Counted from the first letter of the stretch, positions 17,189-26,576 are shown. The stretch is DNA of 64,000 nucleotides from DATKNA01 sp963755755 (GCA_963755755.1 CAVWLJ010000014.1:186001-250000); one strand, 5' to 3'. Notes: generated by a model from the sequence alone, not told the origin. Made by a program: numbers and translations.

Positions 17189-17758
17189 TCAGTGGTTGCG
17201 GCCGCTCAGCAGGTCGCGGGTGCGGTCGACGAGGCCGACCATCGGGCCGAGGGTCTTGCGGGCCATCTCGCCCCGCGGTGCGGAGGGGTGCGGACGGGTC
17301 GGCGCGGCGGCCTTCGCCGTCCGGACCTTGTCGCCCAGGTCCTTGAGCTCGGCCTCGGAGTACACCGCCCGCAGTGCCGGGAAGAGGTTGTTCTCCTCGT
17401 CGGCGATGTGCTGATGCAGGTCGGCGACGAGCTTGTTCAGCGTCGGGCGGCTCGCCGGGTCGTGCGGGTCCTCGCCCTCGAGCTGCTTGAGGAACTCCTC
17501 GACCTCCTGGTGGTCGGCGCGCTCCTTGTCGGCGATCGCCTTGCCGTTCGGGACGCGGTCCTCCACGGCGGGGTAGAGGTAGGACTCCTCGGCGATGGCG
17601 TGACGCACCAGCTCGGTGATCACCTGCTCCATCGTGTCCTGCCGCTCCTCGGGCGAGAGCGTCTCGCCCTGGAGCTTGGTCAGCATCTCGTCCACCTCAA
17701 GGTGGTCGATGATCAGCTCGGCGATGACGTCGTCGTTCGGGTTGTGCTCGGGGGGCAT
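17189..17758 (-). CDS. hemerythrin (HHE) domain protein
   Basis: 189 residues from ATG 17758 with GAGGAG upstream. The four-helix HHE domain covers about residues 5-145: D-V-I-A-E-L-I-I-D-H-L-E-V-D, R-H-A-I-A-E-E-S-Y-L-Y-P, K-E-R-A-D-H-Q-E-V-E-E-F and D-L-H-Q-H-I-A-D-E-E-N-N-L-F-P. Together these give the His/Glu ligands of a non-heme di-iron site. Roles in the family include O2, NO or peroxide handling. It starts 24 bp after the sigma-factor stop on the same strand, so the two probably share a transcript and a stress response. Confidence 0.88.
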   Translation of the reverse strand: MPPEHNPNDDVIAELIIDHLEVDEMLTKLQGETLSPEERQDTMEQVITELVRHAIAEESYLYPAVEDRVPNGKAIADKERADHQEVEEFLKQLEGEDPHDPASRPTLNKLVADLHQHIADEENNLFPALRAVYSEAELKDLGDKVRTAKAAAPTRPHPSAPRGEMARKTLGPMVGLVDRTRDLLSGRNH

Positions 17759-17782
17759 GTGATCTCCTCGGGATGGTGACGG

Positions 17783-18565
17783 TCAGGCGGCTTGGAGGCC
17801 TTCGCGGAGCCGGCGCAGGGCCTTGCTGATCAGCCGCGACACCTGCATCTGGGTCACGCCGACGTCGTCGGCGATCTGCTGCTGCGTCCAGCCCTGGAAG
17901 AACCGGAGCGCGAGGATCCGGCGGTCGCGCGGCGACAGCCGCTCGAGCAGCGGGCGCACGGACAGCACGTCCTCGATCTGGCCGAGCATGGGGTCCACGT
18001 CGCCGAGGGTGTCGCCGACCGCGAGGTCCTCGGCGCCGGAGACGGGGGCGTCGAGGGAGTGGACGTGGTAGAGGTCGGCGCTGGCCACGCACTCCACGAC
18101 GTCGTCCTCGCTCGCCCCGAGGTGCGTGGCGATCTCGCTGAGCCGGGGCGCGCGGCCCAGGGCCTGGGTGAGGTCCGCGGATGCCCGCTCGACCTCGGCG
18201 CGCAGCTCCTGGATCCGTCGCGGCGGCCGGATGTCCCAGCCCTGGTCGCGGAAGTGCCGCTTCACCTCGCCGGAGATCGTGGGGACGGCGTAGGCGAGGA
18301 AGTCGCGGCCGCGTTCGGGGTCGAAGCCGTTGACGGCCTTGACCAGGCCGAGGTGCGCGGCCTGCACGAGGTCCTCGACGGCCTCGCCCCGGGAGCGGTA
18401 TCGCATCGCGATGCTCGTGGCGACCGGGACGTTGACGACGACGAGCCGTTCGCGCAGCCGGGTGCGTTCCTCCTCGTCGGTGCAGACGCGCAGCTGCTGC
18501 ACGATCTCGGTGGTCTCGCTCTGGCGGACATCGTCCGTGCTGGCCGCGTGTCGGTTCGACATCAT
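17783..18565 (-). CDS. SigB/SigF-family RNA polymerase sigma factor
   Basis: 260 residues from ATG 18565 (a second ATG follows at 18562). Regions 2, 3 and 4 are all present: Y-R-S-R-G-E-A-V-E-D-L-V-Q-A-A-H-L-G-L (region 2), a P-T-I-S-G-E-V-K-R-H-F-R-D pattern typical of the SigB/SigF group, and a region 4 helix-turn-helix W-T-Q-Q-Q-I-A-D-D-V-G-V-T-Q-M-Q-V-S-R. These sigma factors direct general stress or development regulons and are normally held by an anti-sigma factor. No anti-sigma gene is adjacent. It is co-oriented with the hemerythrin gene. Confidence 0.9.
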   Translation of the reverse strand: MMSNRHAASTDDVRQSETTEIVQQLRVCTDEEERTRLRERLVVVNVPVATSIAMRYRSRGEAVEDLVQAAHLGLVKAVNGFDPERGRDFLAYAVPTISGEVKRHFRDQGWDIRPPRRIQELRAEVERASADLTQALGRAPRLSEIATHLGASEDDVVECVASADLYHVHSLDAPVSGAEDLAVGDTLGDVDPMLGQIEDVLSVRPLLERLSPRDRRILALRFFQGWTQQQIADDVGVTQMQVSRLISKALRRLREGLQAA

Positions 18566-18887
18566 CACTCCCGTATCGACCGAAACGGGACGATCGGCGC
18601 CGGCGGACGGCCCATGGACCGGGTCGCGCACCGCAGCTGTCCCGCCACTCAGACCACCACAGGTGGCGGGATGCCGCAATCGGGGATGATTCAGGAGAAA
18701 GAGGTCGACGTCGAGGAACCCCGCCCCGCGCAGCAGCGGCACCCACCCCTGCGCCTGGCGCCGCGCCGCAGCGGGACGGGGCACGGTGAAGCCCTACCCG
18801 GCCGATCGCGCCCCAAACCCTCCGGACACCGAAAACGAACCGAACGACGGGTCCAGTTCACCGGGGTGACAGCCGAAGAAACCCTCC
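18566..18887. other. intergenic region between divergent sigma-factor and GGDEF genes
   Basis: About 320 bp that should hold the promoters of both flanking genes. I found no clear SigB/SigF-type promoter (GTTT, 14-16 bp, GGGTA) at plausible spacing, no riboswitch and no convincing small gene. The sigma-factor frame stays open upstream to 18784 but shows no sigma-like sequence there. Confidence 0.5.
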
Positions 18888-20456
18888 GTGCAGCAGCAGG
18901 ACGAAGCGCCGCGGCGCACTCCACTCGATCGAACCCCGACCGTCGCGCTGCCTCGCGCCCGGGTGTGGCCGCTGACCCGCCGTGCACACGTGCGCGTTCC
19001 GGGCGCCACGGCCGGTCGCGTGGAGCGGCTGGCGTTCGGGAGCGCGCCGGACTCCGCACCTCCCATGGCCGCCATCAGCGTGGTGCCGGGAGCGACGCTT
19101 CCCGCCGCGCTCCACGCGATCGTCGGCGGCGCCGACCTCGACGCCGTCCTCGGCGGCGAGGAGTCCGGCTGCGCGCCGGGCCGGCACCGGCGTCCGAACC
19201 CGATGTGGTCGTTCCTGCAGAACCTCCCGGGCTTCCGGTCGATCGGGCCCGCCTCCTCCGGGACGCCGGACGACGAGGACGCCCCTGTCTTCGGCGACAG
19301 GCCGATGAACGAGCCGCACGCGGATGCCGAGGACGGCGAGGCGTTCGACGACACCGTTGACGCCGACCTCGACGACACCGCTGACCTGGACGACACCGCC
19401 GAGCTCGACCACCTCGACGACGGTGAGGCCGGCGTGCCCCTCGTCCCCTGGCCGCGGCCCGAGCCGCAGCAACCGGCCCACCTGCGCCGCCACCGGCGCT
19501 CCCCGAGCCCGGTCACACGCGCCGCCCTCCAGGTCGCCGCCCGCCGGATCGAGGACGCGGCGGATGCGCCGACCATCGGCCGGGTGGCCTGCGAGGAGGC
19601 GGCCCGCCTCGTCGACGCCGACGTCACCGCCCTCGTCCTGCGCGCGGTCGAGGGACCGCGCGTGCTCTGGCTGCACCCCGGCGGCCCGGACGCCGACGGG
19701 CTCTGGGGCCCGGCGACGTTGGCCGGTCTGCTCGGCGTCGCGCAGCCCGTGCGCCGCGTCGTCGAGGGTGACCCTCTGAACGACGGTGCCCCGACCGCAC
19801 TCCTGACCATGCCCGTCCCCAGTGGCGGCGCCCTCGTCGGCACACTGGTGGCTCGCCGCCACGAGGCCCGCATCTTCAGCGCGGGCGAGCAGGACATCCT
19901 CAACCGGGTCGCCCGCATGGCGGGTGCGGCCCTGCGCGCCGCCTCCCGTCCTGCTCCCCGCGGGCCCCAGTCCGACGACCCCGTCACCGGCCTCCCGGTC
20001 GGACGCCGGTTCGCGGCGGATGCCGAGGCCGCGGTCCGCACGGCCGAACGGCAGGGGATCGCGGTCTCCGTGCTCGCCGTGCACGTCGACGGGCTCTCCC
20101 GGATCCGCACCGACCTCGGCGAGCAGACCGCGGACGACGTGCTCCGCGCCCTCGCCGCCGCCGTGCAGCCCGTGCTTCGCGTCGGCGACCTCGCCTACCG
20201 GCTCGGCTCGGACGAGCTCGCCCTGCTGCTGCCCGCGACAGACGCCGTCGCCCTGGCGCCGGTGCGCGAACGACTCGACGCCGTCGCGGCCGAGGTCTTC
20301 GAGCGGCTCTCGCTGCCGGGCGGGCGCCGCCACCTGACCCTGCGCACCGCACGGGTCTCCCTGCACGACGTCGGCCCGGGCCGCTCGGTCGTCGACGCCG
20401 CGCTGCGCTCCCTCGAACTCGACCGGCAGAAGGTGCGCTGGTCCCCGGCCGGCTGA
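18888..20456 (+). CDS. GAF domain plus degenerate GGDEF domain protein
   Basis: Up to 522 residues from GTG 18888; the true start may be later, for example ATG 19065. The first 200 residues look disordered, with an acidic repeat built on D-D-T-A-D-L-D-D-T-A-E-L-D around residue 165. A GAF-like domain (about 205-340) is followed by a diguanylate-cyclase-like domain (about 350-515) beginning D-P-V-T-G-L-P-V-G-R-R-F. The active-site loop reads R-L-G-S-D-E-L instead of G-G-D/E-E-F, so activity is doubtful and a c-di-GMP sensor or scaffold role is possible. Divergent from the sigma factor. Confidence 0.75.
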   Translation: MQQQDEAPRRTPLDRTPTVALPRARVWPLTRRAHVRVPGATAGRVERLAFGSAPDSAPPMAAISVVPGATLPAALHAIVGGADLDAVLGGEESGCAPGRHRRPNPMWSFLQNLPGFRSIGPASSGTPDDEDAPVFGDRPMNEPHADAEDGEAFDDTVDADLDDTADLDDTAELDHLDDGEAGVPLVPWPRPEPQQPAHLRRHRRSPSPVTRAALQVAARRIEDAADAPTIGRVACEEAARLVDADVTALVLRAVEGPRVLWLHPGGPDADGLWGPATLAGLLGVAQPVRRVVEGDPLNDGAPTALLTMPVPSGGALVGTLVARRHEARIFSAGEQDILNRVARMAGAALRAASRPAPRGPQSDDPVTGLPVGRRFAADAEAAVRTAERQGIAVSVLAVHVDGLSRIRTDLGEQTADDVLRALAAAVQPVLRVGDLAYRLGSDELALLLPATDAVALAPVRERLDAVAAEVFERLSLPGGRRHLTLRTARVSLHDVGPGRSVVDAALRSLELDRQKVRWSPAG

Positions 20457-20461
20457 CCGGT

Positions 20462-21076
20462 TCAGGGCACGAGCAGTTCCGCGATCGCCCGGTCGAGCGC
20501 CGCCTGCAGCGGAGCAGGGGCGCCGGCCAGTGCCGTGAGGACGCTGCCGCCTTGCACCGCGACCACGAGCGCCTCGCTCCCGGCGTCCGGATCGAGACGC
20601 GCCGGCAGGGTGCCCATCGCGATGCCACCGGCCAGGCCGGCCGCCAGCAGCCCCTGCCAGCGCTCGAAGGCCTCCTGCAGCTCCGCCCGGATCGCCGGAT
20701 CGGTGCTCGGCGCACCCGCGAGCTCGGCCACCAGGGATCCCAGCGGGCAGCCCGCCGCGAACCCGCGTGCCCGCTGCGCGGCGACCACCCGGTAGCGCCA
20801 GCGCTGCAGGCCGGCCTCGTCGGCGGGCGGGTCCTCCTCGAGGTGCTGGGCGGCGATCACGGCGTCCGCCTGGTGCCGCACCACGGCGCGCACGAGGTCG
20901 GACTTCCCGGAGAAGTAGTGGTAGAGCTGCGACTTGCTGGTCCGCGTCGCCGCGCGGACGTCGTCCAGCGAGGTGCCGGCGACACCCTGACGCAGCACGA
21001 GCTCGGCCGTGGCCGCGACGACGAGGTGCCGTACCGCGGCGCCCCGGGGGGTCGCCCCCGCGACGGCCTGGCTCAG
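20462..21076 (-). CDS. TetR-family transcriptional regulator, start uncertain
   Basis: The helix-turn-helix reads T-S-L-D-D-V-R-A-A-T-R-T-S-K-S-Q-L-Y-H-Y-F, followed by a TetR_C domain with the G-F-A-A-G-C-P-L-G-S-L-V motif of the LmrA/YxaF-like group. The first standard start, GTG 20998, would cut off most of helix 1. The same frame stays open upstream and encodes a typical first helix (R-H-L-V-V-A-A-T-A-E-L-V), but the only start-like codons are CTG at 21079 and 21076, just after AAGGAGG and overlapping the LCP stop. I extend the gene to 21076 and treat the start as an unproven CTG. Confidence 0.75.
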   Translation of the reverse strand: MSQAVAGATPRGAAVRHLVVAATAELVLRQGVAGTSLDDVRAATRTSKSQLYHYFSGKSDLVRAVVRHQADAVIAAQHLEEDPPADEAGLQRWRYRVVAAQRARGFAAGCPLGSLVAELAGAPSTDPAIRAELQEAFERWQGLLAAGLAGGIAMGTLPARLDPDAGSEALVVAVQGGSVLTALAGAPAPLQAALDRAIAELLVP

Positions 21077-22647
21077 CAGACCTCCTTGGTGTCGACCGCC
21101 TTGGTCGGGTCGACCGGCGCCGACTTCGAGGTGCTCGACGACGTGCCGCCGGAGGACGATCCGGACGACCCGGAGGAGGACCCCGACGAGGACTTCGCCG
21201 AGCTCGACCGCGACGGCGGCTGGAGCGCCTTCTCGACCAGCTGGCGGATCTTCTCGAAGTCCGGGTCACCGGTGCTGATCACGCTGTCCGTGAACGGCAG
21301 GCTCCGGATGTGCCCCTTCTTGATCCGCTGAGCGAGCGTCACCCACGACCCGAGGTCGTGGAGGTTCACGCTCGTGCTGATGTCCTTCTGGATGGTCCGC
21401 GCGAGATCCGGGAAGCCGCGCGCCAGGGTGACCGGGTTGGTCTGGGCGCTCAGTGCGCTGATCACGCAGCGCTGACGCTGCATCCGGTCGTAGTCGCTGG
21501 AGTCCGACCGCGACCGGGCGTACCAGAGGGCGTTGTAGCCGTTGAGGTGCCGCCGGCCGGGCTGGATGTAGCCCTTGACGCCGACCTGGTGGCCCGCGGC
21601 GTCCTCGTGACCGGCGATCGGGATGGGCCGCTTGACGTTGACGTCGACGCCACCGACCGCGTTGACGAAGCCGGAGAACCCGGCGAGGTCGAGCAGCAGG
21701 TAGTCGTTCACGGTCAGGCCGGTGACCGACTGGACGGCGTCGAGGGTCGCCTGCAGCCCGGGGTTCTTGAACCTCCGGTAGTACGCGTACGCCGGACTCT
21801 GCGGGTTCGCGGCGCTCTGCACGCCGTACTGCCAGAGGGCGTTCAGCAGGCAGGACTGGTCGGGGCACCAGTACCCGTCGGGGTACTGCGCGGCCATCGG
21901 CGTCCCGGCCGGGAACGGCACATGCTGCAGGTTCCGGGGCAGGCCGAAGATCACGGTGTCGCCGGTGTGCGTGTTCACGCTCGCCAGCAGGATCGAGTCG
22001 GTCCGCACGCCGACGCGGTCGGCCCCGGCGTCGGACCCGATGAGCAGCACGTTGACCCGCGGGATGCCGGCCCACGGGTCGCTCTGCCCGTTCTTCGGCC
22101 GCGGCGCGTTCTTGAGCTGGACGCCGTTGCTGGTGATGGCCTCGAGCGTCGCCTTGCCGATGAGCGAGTAGTTCGCGGTCTCATACGCGAGGATCCCGCC
22201 GCCGACGATGATCGAGGTGACGAGCGCCGTGCTCAGCACGCGCTGCAGCGCGGTGAGGGAGGCGAAGCGGCGCAGCGACACGTGCGTCCCGAGCACGACG
22301 AACGCCCAGAGCAGTGCGGCCACGACGGCGCCCAGCGCGACCAGCACGAGGTTGTTCGTGTCGCTCGCGAGGTCGAGCACGAACGAGGTGGGGTCGCCGA
22401 GGACGGCGAAGGCGAGCAGCCCGCCGACCACGAGGAGGGTCAGCGTGACGAGCACCTTGCCGGCGGTCCGCCGCCCGGCGGCGATGAGCCCGGCGCCGGG
22501 CAGGATGCTGCCGAGGATGGTCCAGCCCACGAGACCGCTGAAGCCCTGGTCGTAGCCCGTGGCGTGCCGACCCCGCAGCGGCTTGCGCGCCTGCTGCGGT
22601 TGCATCGGGAACGGTGAGGGCGTCTCGTAGGACGAGGAGGGACGCAT
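21073..22647 (-). CDS. LCP (LytR-CpsA-Psr) family cell-wall ligase
   Basis: 524 residues from ATG 22647. Four hydrophobic segments occur in the first 190 residues, then an extracytoplasmic LCP domain with N-V-L-L-I-G-S-D-A-G, R-T-D-S-I-L-L-A-S-V-N and D-Y-L-L-L-D-L-A-G-F. These hold the Arg/Asp residues that bind polyprenyl pyrophosphate. LCP proteins attach arabinogalactan, teichoic acids or capsule to peptidoglycan. The C-terminal 60 residues are a Ser/Gly/Lys-rich tail ending in K-E-V-C. More N-terminal helices than usual. The TetR gene follows with a possible overlap. Confidence 0.88.
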   Translation of the reverse strand: MRPSSSYETPSPFPMQPQQARKPLRGRHATGYDQGFSGLVGWTILGSILPGAGLIAAGRRTAGKVLVTLTLLVVGGLLAFAVLGDPTSFVLDLASDTNNLVLVALGAVVAALLWAFVVLGTHVSLRRFASLTALQRVLSTALVTSIIVGGGILAYETANYSLIGKATLEAITSNGVQLKNAPRPKNGQSDPWAGIPRVNVLLIGSDAGADRVGVRTDSILLASVNTHTGDTVIFGLPRNLQHVPFPAGTPMAAQYPDGYWCPDQSCLLNALWQYGVQSAANPQSPAYAYYRRFKNPGLQATLDAVQSVTGLTVNDYLLLDLAGFSGFVNAVGGVDVNVKRPIPIAGHEDAAGHQVGVKGYIQPGRRHLNGYNALWYARSRSDSSDYDRMQRQRCVISALSAQTNPVTLARGFPDLARTIQKDISTSVNLHDLGSWVTLAQRIKKGHIRSLPFTDSVISTGDPDFEKIRQLVEKALQPPSRSSSAKSSSGSSSGSSGSSSGGTSSSTSKSAPVDPTKAVDTKEVC

Positions 22648-22946
22648 GCCCTGGTCGCCTCGGCCGTGACGGGCCGAGTGTGGCGCGACCTGCGTCACCT
22701 GTTCACCTCCTGCGTCGGGTACTGCCGCGGCGGCGCGACGGTGCATTCTCACATGTGGACGCCGCGCGAGAGGACTACGTTGCGCCTGCCGAGCGGGGAG
22801 TTCGGGCGGTTCGCGGACGATGCGGGCGTGTCGGTCTACCGGTCGTGGAGACATGATCGCCGAGGGTCACGACGCGCGGGGTGAGCAGCGGCGGTGGCGT
22901 GCTTTGCCCCTCGTCTGCGGAGGCCGCTACCCTGACCCGGACAGGA

Positions 22947-23037
22947 GGAGGCGTCGCCTAGTCCGGTCTATGGCGCCCGCCTGCTAAGCGGGTTTGGGGC
23001 TTCAACCCCATCGCGGGTTCAAATCCCGCCGCCTCCG
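22947..23037 (+). tRNA. tRNA-Ser (anticodon GCT)
   Basis: A 91-nt type II tRNA. The acceptor stem is GGAGGCG (22947-22953) with CGCCTCC (23030-23036) and discriminator G. The anticodon stem is CCCGC/GCGGG around loop CTGCTAA with GCT at 22983-22985. The variable arm is long and paired, and the T arm contains GGTTCAAATCC. CCA is not encoded. Confidence 0.95.
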
Positions 23038-23103
23038 CGTCAAGAGAGGGGCTCCGGTGTCCTGCCGGGGCCCCTCCTGCGTGTCGCCCGTCGGGAGGGG
23101 CTC

Positions 23104-24116
23104 ATGCGCAAGGAATCGGCGGTCCCCCGCCGTGCCGCCGCCATCGGGGTGCTCGCGGTCGTGGCCGTGGGTGCCGGCCGGCTCGTCACCCTGGGGAGAT
23201 CGGGCGGCGGGCCCACCTCGGCGAGCTGCTGCGCCGCCGAGCCCGTCGGCGACGTCGAGTTCCACGCCCACGACGTCGGCCGGCCCGTCGCCCAGCCCCT
23301 CACCGACGCCGACCCCCGTGGAGCTGCCGCGCGGGGGTCGCGAGGTCTTCCCGCGGTATCGGCTCGTGGGGTACAGCGGGGCGCCGTGGTCGCCCGCGCT
23401 CGGCCGGCTCGGCATCGGCAAGCTCGACGACCGGGTCGCGGAGATCGAGAAGCTCGCCCGGACCTACGCGACCGACCGGGATCCGCTGCCCGTGCTCGAG
23501 CTCATCGCCGTCGTCGTCCAGCCCTCGCCGGGCCGGGACGGGCGCTACCGGGTGCGCCAGGGGGACGACGTCGTGCGGCAGTACCTGGCGGCCGCGCGCC
23601 GGCACCGGGCGCTGCTGCTGCTCAACGTGCAGCCGGGGCGGGCCCGGTTCATCGACGAGGTCAAGGCGTTCGAGCGGTGGCTGCGCGAGCCGGACGTCGG
23701 GGTCGCGCTCGACCCGGAGTGGGCGGTCGGCCGCGGCCAGACGCCGGGCCACGTCTTCGGGTCCACGACGGGTGCGGTCGTCGACGACGTCTCCGCCTAC
23801 CTCGACCACCTCGTCACCACGCACGATCTGCCGCAGAAGGTGCTCGTCGTCCACCAACTGAATCCGCGGATCGTCACGGGGTGGGGCGCGCTGCGGGCTC
23901 GCGACGGGGTCGTGGTCGTCAAGTCGGTGGACGGGATCGGCAACGCCGCGGAGAAGATCACCACGTGGAAGCGGCTCGTGGCGCGCCTGCCGTCGACGTT
24001 GCACCCGGGCTTCAAGCTGTTCTTCGACGAGGACCGGCGCGACGGCGGCAGAGCTCATGAAGCCCTCGCAGGTGCTCGCGCTGCGGCCGCGCCCGGAGTA
24101 CGTCCTCTACGAGTAA
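23104..24116 (+). CDS. secreted or anchored conserved protein, two frameshifts
   Basis: The ATG at 23104 follows GGGAGGGG and opens a signal-anchor (A-A-A-I-G-V-L-A-V-V-A-V-G-A-G). Between about 23200 and 23250 the frame must advance one base into a Pro/Ser/Thr-rich linker and a domain of about 260 residues (V-G-Y-S-G-A-P-W-S-P-A-L-G-R-L-G ... V-A-L-D-P-E-W-A-V-G). Near 24050 it must advance once more to give the ending V-L-A-L-R-P-R-P-E-Y-V-L-Y-E and stop at 24116. The domain looks like an actinobacterial secreted family of TIM-barrel type. I do not know its activity. Two extra bases explain both shifts. Confidence 0.65.
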
Positions 24117-24174
24117 CCGGTCCATTCGGGGGTACCGGACGGCGGAATCCACCACCACCGACCCGGGGACCACC

Positions 24175-25071
24175 ATGACCACGGACCAGTACACGAAGCA
24201 GGACCCGACGACGCAGTACGGCCAGCCGGACACGCAGGGCAGGGAGATCGAGCACCCCGGCCCCGAGCGCCAGATGGATGCCAAGCCGGATCACGGCGAG
24301 GAGAGCTACCGCGGCTCCGGCCGGCTGCAGGGCCGCAAGGCGCTCATCACCGGCGGCGACTCCGGGATCGGCCGCGCCGTCGCCATCGCCTTCGCCCGCG
24401 AGGGCGCGGACGTCGCGATCGTGTACCTCGCCGAGGAGGAGCAGGACGCGCGCGAGACCTGCTCGTGGGTGGAGCGCGCCGAGCGCAAGGCCGTCGCGAT
24501 CACGGCGGACATCCGCGACGAGCAGCAGTGCCGGGACGCCGTCGAACGCGCCGTCTCCGAGCTCGGTGGTCTCGACATCCTCGTCAACAACGCGGCGTTC
24601 CAGATGGGCCAGCCGGGCGGGCTCGAGGACATCACGACCGAGCAGCTCGACCGGACCTTCAAGACGAACCTCTACGGGATGTTCTTCCTGACGAAGGCCG
24701 CGTTGCCGCACCTCGAGCCCGGCGCGAGCATCATCAACACCTCGTCGGTGCAGGCGTACCAGCCCTCCCCGAGCCTGCTCGACTACGCCGTCACCAAGGC
24801 CGGCATCGTCAACTTCAGCAAGGGCCTCGGGCAGGCCCTGGCCGAGAAGGGCATCCGGGTCAACACGGTCGCCCCGGGCCCGGTCTGGACGCCGCTGATC
24901 CCGGCGACCATGCCCGGCGAGCAGGTGGAGTCATTCGGCGAGCAGGCGCCGCTCGGGCGGGCGGCACAGCCGGCGGAGCTCGCGCCCGCGTACGTGTTCT
25001 TCGCGTCGCAGGAGTCGAGCTACGTCACGTCCCAGGTGCTCGGCGTCACGGGCGGGACGCCGCTGGCCTGA
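24175..25071 (+). CDS. SDR-family oxidoreductase (YghA/GsP39-like)
   Basis: 298 residues from ATG 24175. A polar N-terminal extension of about 50 residues (H-P-G-P-E-R-Q-M-D-A-K-P-D-H) is typical of the YghA/YdaD branch. The Rossmann motif T-G-G-D-S-G-I-G is at 59-66, followed by N-N-A-A-F-Q and the catalytic Y-A-V-T-K. Expected to be an NAD(P)-dependent alcohol or aldehyde dehydrogenase; relatives are general-stress proteins. Its last 50 bp overlap the end of the convergent ferredoxin gene. Confidence 0.93.
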   Translation: MTTDQYTKQDPTTQYGQPDTQGREIEHPGPERQMDAKPDHGEESYRGSGRLQGRKALITGGDSGIGRAVAIAFAREGADVAIVYLAEEEQDARETCSWVERAERKAVAITADIRDEQQCRDAVERAVSELGGLDILVNNAAFQMGQPGGLEDITTEQLDRTFKTNLYGMFFLTKAALPHLEPGASIINTSSVQAYQPSPSLLDYAVTKAGIVNFSKGLGQALAEKGIRVNTVAPGPVWTPLIPATMPGEQVESFGEQAPLGRAAQPAELAPAYVFFASQESSYVTSQVLGVTGGTPLA

Positions 25072-25316
25072 CCCCGGTCGCGGCCCTGGTCGAGGAGGGG
25101 TTCGAGGGCGAGCGCGCGGCGCGGGCAGGCCCGGACGGCGGCCCGCGCCGCGCGGAACTCCCGGGCGGGAACGGCCGTCAGCGGCAGCAGCGGATACCCC
25201 CAGGGATCGAGGTCGACGACGCGGCGCGCGACCAGCGCGCACATCCCGATACCGTCGCAGCGCGCAGGGTCCACCACGAGGCGCACCGGCCCCGGCTCGC
25301 GCGCACCCCGGATCAT
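25020..25316 (-). CDS. [3Fe-4S]-type ferredoxin
   Basis: 98 residues from ATG 25316, overlapping the stop of the NuoF-like gene by 4 bp. The cluster ligands are C20-x5-C26 and C64-P (C-D-G-I-G-M-C and R-A-C-P-R-R-A). The missing fourth Cys suggests a [3Fe-4S] cluster, as in P450-type actinobacterial ferredoxins. It is the last gene of the redox operon and is the likely soluble electron carrier to or from the NuoF-like subunit. The C-terminal 25 residues run into the SDR gene on the other strand. Confidence 0.85.
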   Translation of the reverse strand: MIRGAREPGPVRLVVDPARCDGIGMCALVARRVVDLDPWGYPLLPLTAVPAREFRAARAAVRACPRRALALEPLLDQGRDRGQASGVPPVTPSTWDVT

Positions 25317-26576
25317 TCGCGCCCCGGTACGGGGAACACGCGACCGTCGTTCCCCTCGCGGCAGCGGCTTCGATGCACGTGCTCGTCGACGTCGTCGGCG
25401 AACGTCGCCAGGGCGCTGCTCAGCAGCCGGACGGCACCGTCCGGGTGCGAACACGCCCCCCGGCCGTCGATCTGGGCGGCCTCCGCGTTCAGGCGGACGA
25501 CGTCGCCGTGCCCGGCGCGCCCCCGCACGAGCCGGTCCGCGAGGTCGGCCAGCGAGGGGAGCCCGAACACGCAGGGGCCGCACTGGCCCGCGCTGCTGCC
25601 GGCGAGGTAGCGCAGCAGGGCGGCGGTCTCGGCCAGTCCGCACGCGCCGTACGGGAGAACGGCGACCAGGCCAGGGCCCGTGCCGGGCCAGCGGGTCGGC
25701 CCGGCGAGGGCGAGCTCCTGCGCCTGCTCCCACGAGACCCAGGTGCCGGCGTATCCGCCGACGAGGACCGCACGCGGGGGAGGCCCGCCGAAACCGCGGG
25801 TCCGCAGCACGACCCCGGCGACCGTCTCCGCCGGCACGGTCTCGGTCACGGTGCGCAGGCCTTCGTCGAGCACCGTGACCAGCGCGGCGTCAGCGGCGTC
25901 GACGGCGCCGCGGGCCACGAGCGCGACGCGGGCCAGGGTCTCGACGTTCTGGATCACCGGTGACCCGAGCGACTGGGGGACGTCCCGCGGCCCGGGCAGG
26001 AGCGGGCCTCCGGCGAGGGACCGTCGGACCGCGCTGGACTCGCCGGCGAGGTAGGACGCGGGCGCGTCCACGACGCGCAGCGGCGGGTCGGCGAGGCCGG
26101 CCGTCGAGCGCTCGCGCAGGGCCGCGGCGACGGCGTCGAGCGCGCTCGAGGCCTCGTGCAGCCAGAGCACGCCCTCGCGGGCGCCGAGCACCCGGACCGC
26201 CAGCGCCAGCCCGTCGAGCACGAGGTGGGGCCGCTGCCGCAGCAGAACCTCGTCCTTCGCGCTGGCCGGATCACTCTCGGCGGCGTTGGCCACGACGGTG
26301 GCGGTCCCGCCGCCGAGCAGGACCGATCGCCACTTCGCCGCCACGGGGAAGTGCCCGCCGCCGTGGCCCGTGAGCCCACAGTCCTCCAGCCGGTCGAGGA
26401 GCGCCGCACCGCCGAGGGGGGCCGGGCCGTGCCCGCGGAGGTGGTCGCCGAGGGCTCTGCGGGGGGCGGAGGCCGACCGCCGCGTGCCGGTGCCGGGCGT
26501 CGAGCCGGACGGCCTCGTCGAGGATGCGTCCCGGGCCGGCGCCGTCCGCGCGCGTCTGCGCCGTCGCGGTGTTCAT
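25313..26576 (-). CDS. NuoF-like (51-kDa, SLBB/4Fe-4S) oxidoreductase subunit, one frameshift
   Basis: The ATG at 26576 overlaps the upstream stop by 4 bp and starts M-N-T-A-T-A-Q-T-R. Near the C6 run at 26461-26466 the frame advances one base into the main body. That body has G-L-T-G-H-G-G-G-H-F-P-V-A-A-K-W-R, the flavin/NADH-binding region of NuoF (R-G-R-G-G-A-G-F-P in complex I), V-V-A-N-A-A-E-S-D-P-A-S-A-K-D, and a C-terminal cluster motif (Q-C-G-P-C, then A-C-S-H-P-D-G). Likely oxidises NAD(P)H or passes electrons between ferredoxin and the membrane protein. Smaller than true NuoF. Confidence 0.82.

Noticed and set aside
19321..19430. Acidic repeated tract in the GGDEF protein, considered as a nucleotide repeat array
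   Set aside because: The repeat is only a low-complexity Asp/Thr/Leu coding stretch, not a separate element.
18858..21269. Long minus-strand frame over the GGDEF and TetR genes
   Set aside because: Overlaps real genes and has no protein-like composition.
22666..22884. A plus-strand frame between LCP and tRNA-Ser
   Set aside because: Low-complexity, lies in the LCP upstream region, no ribosome site.
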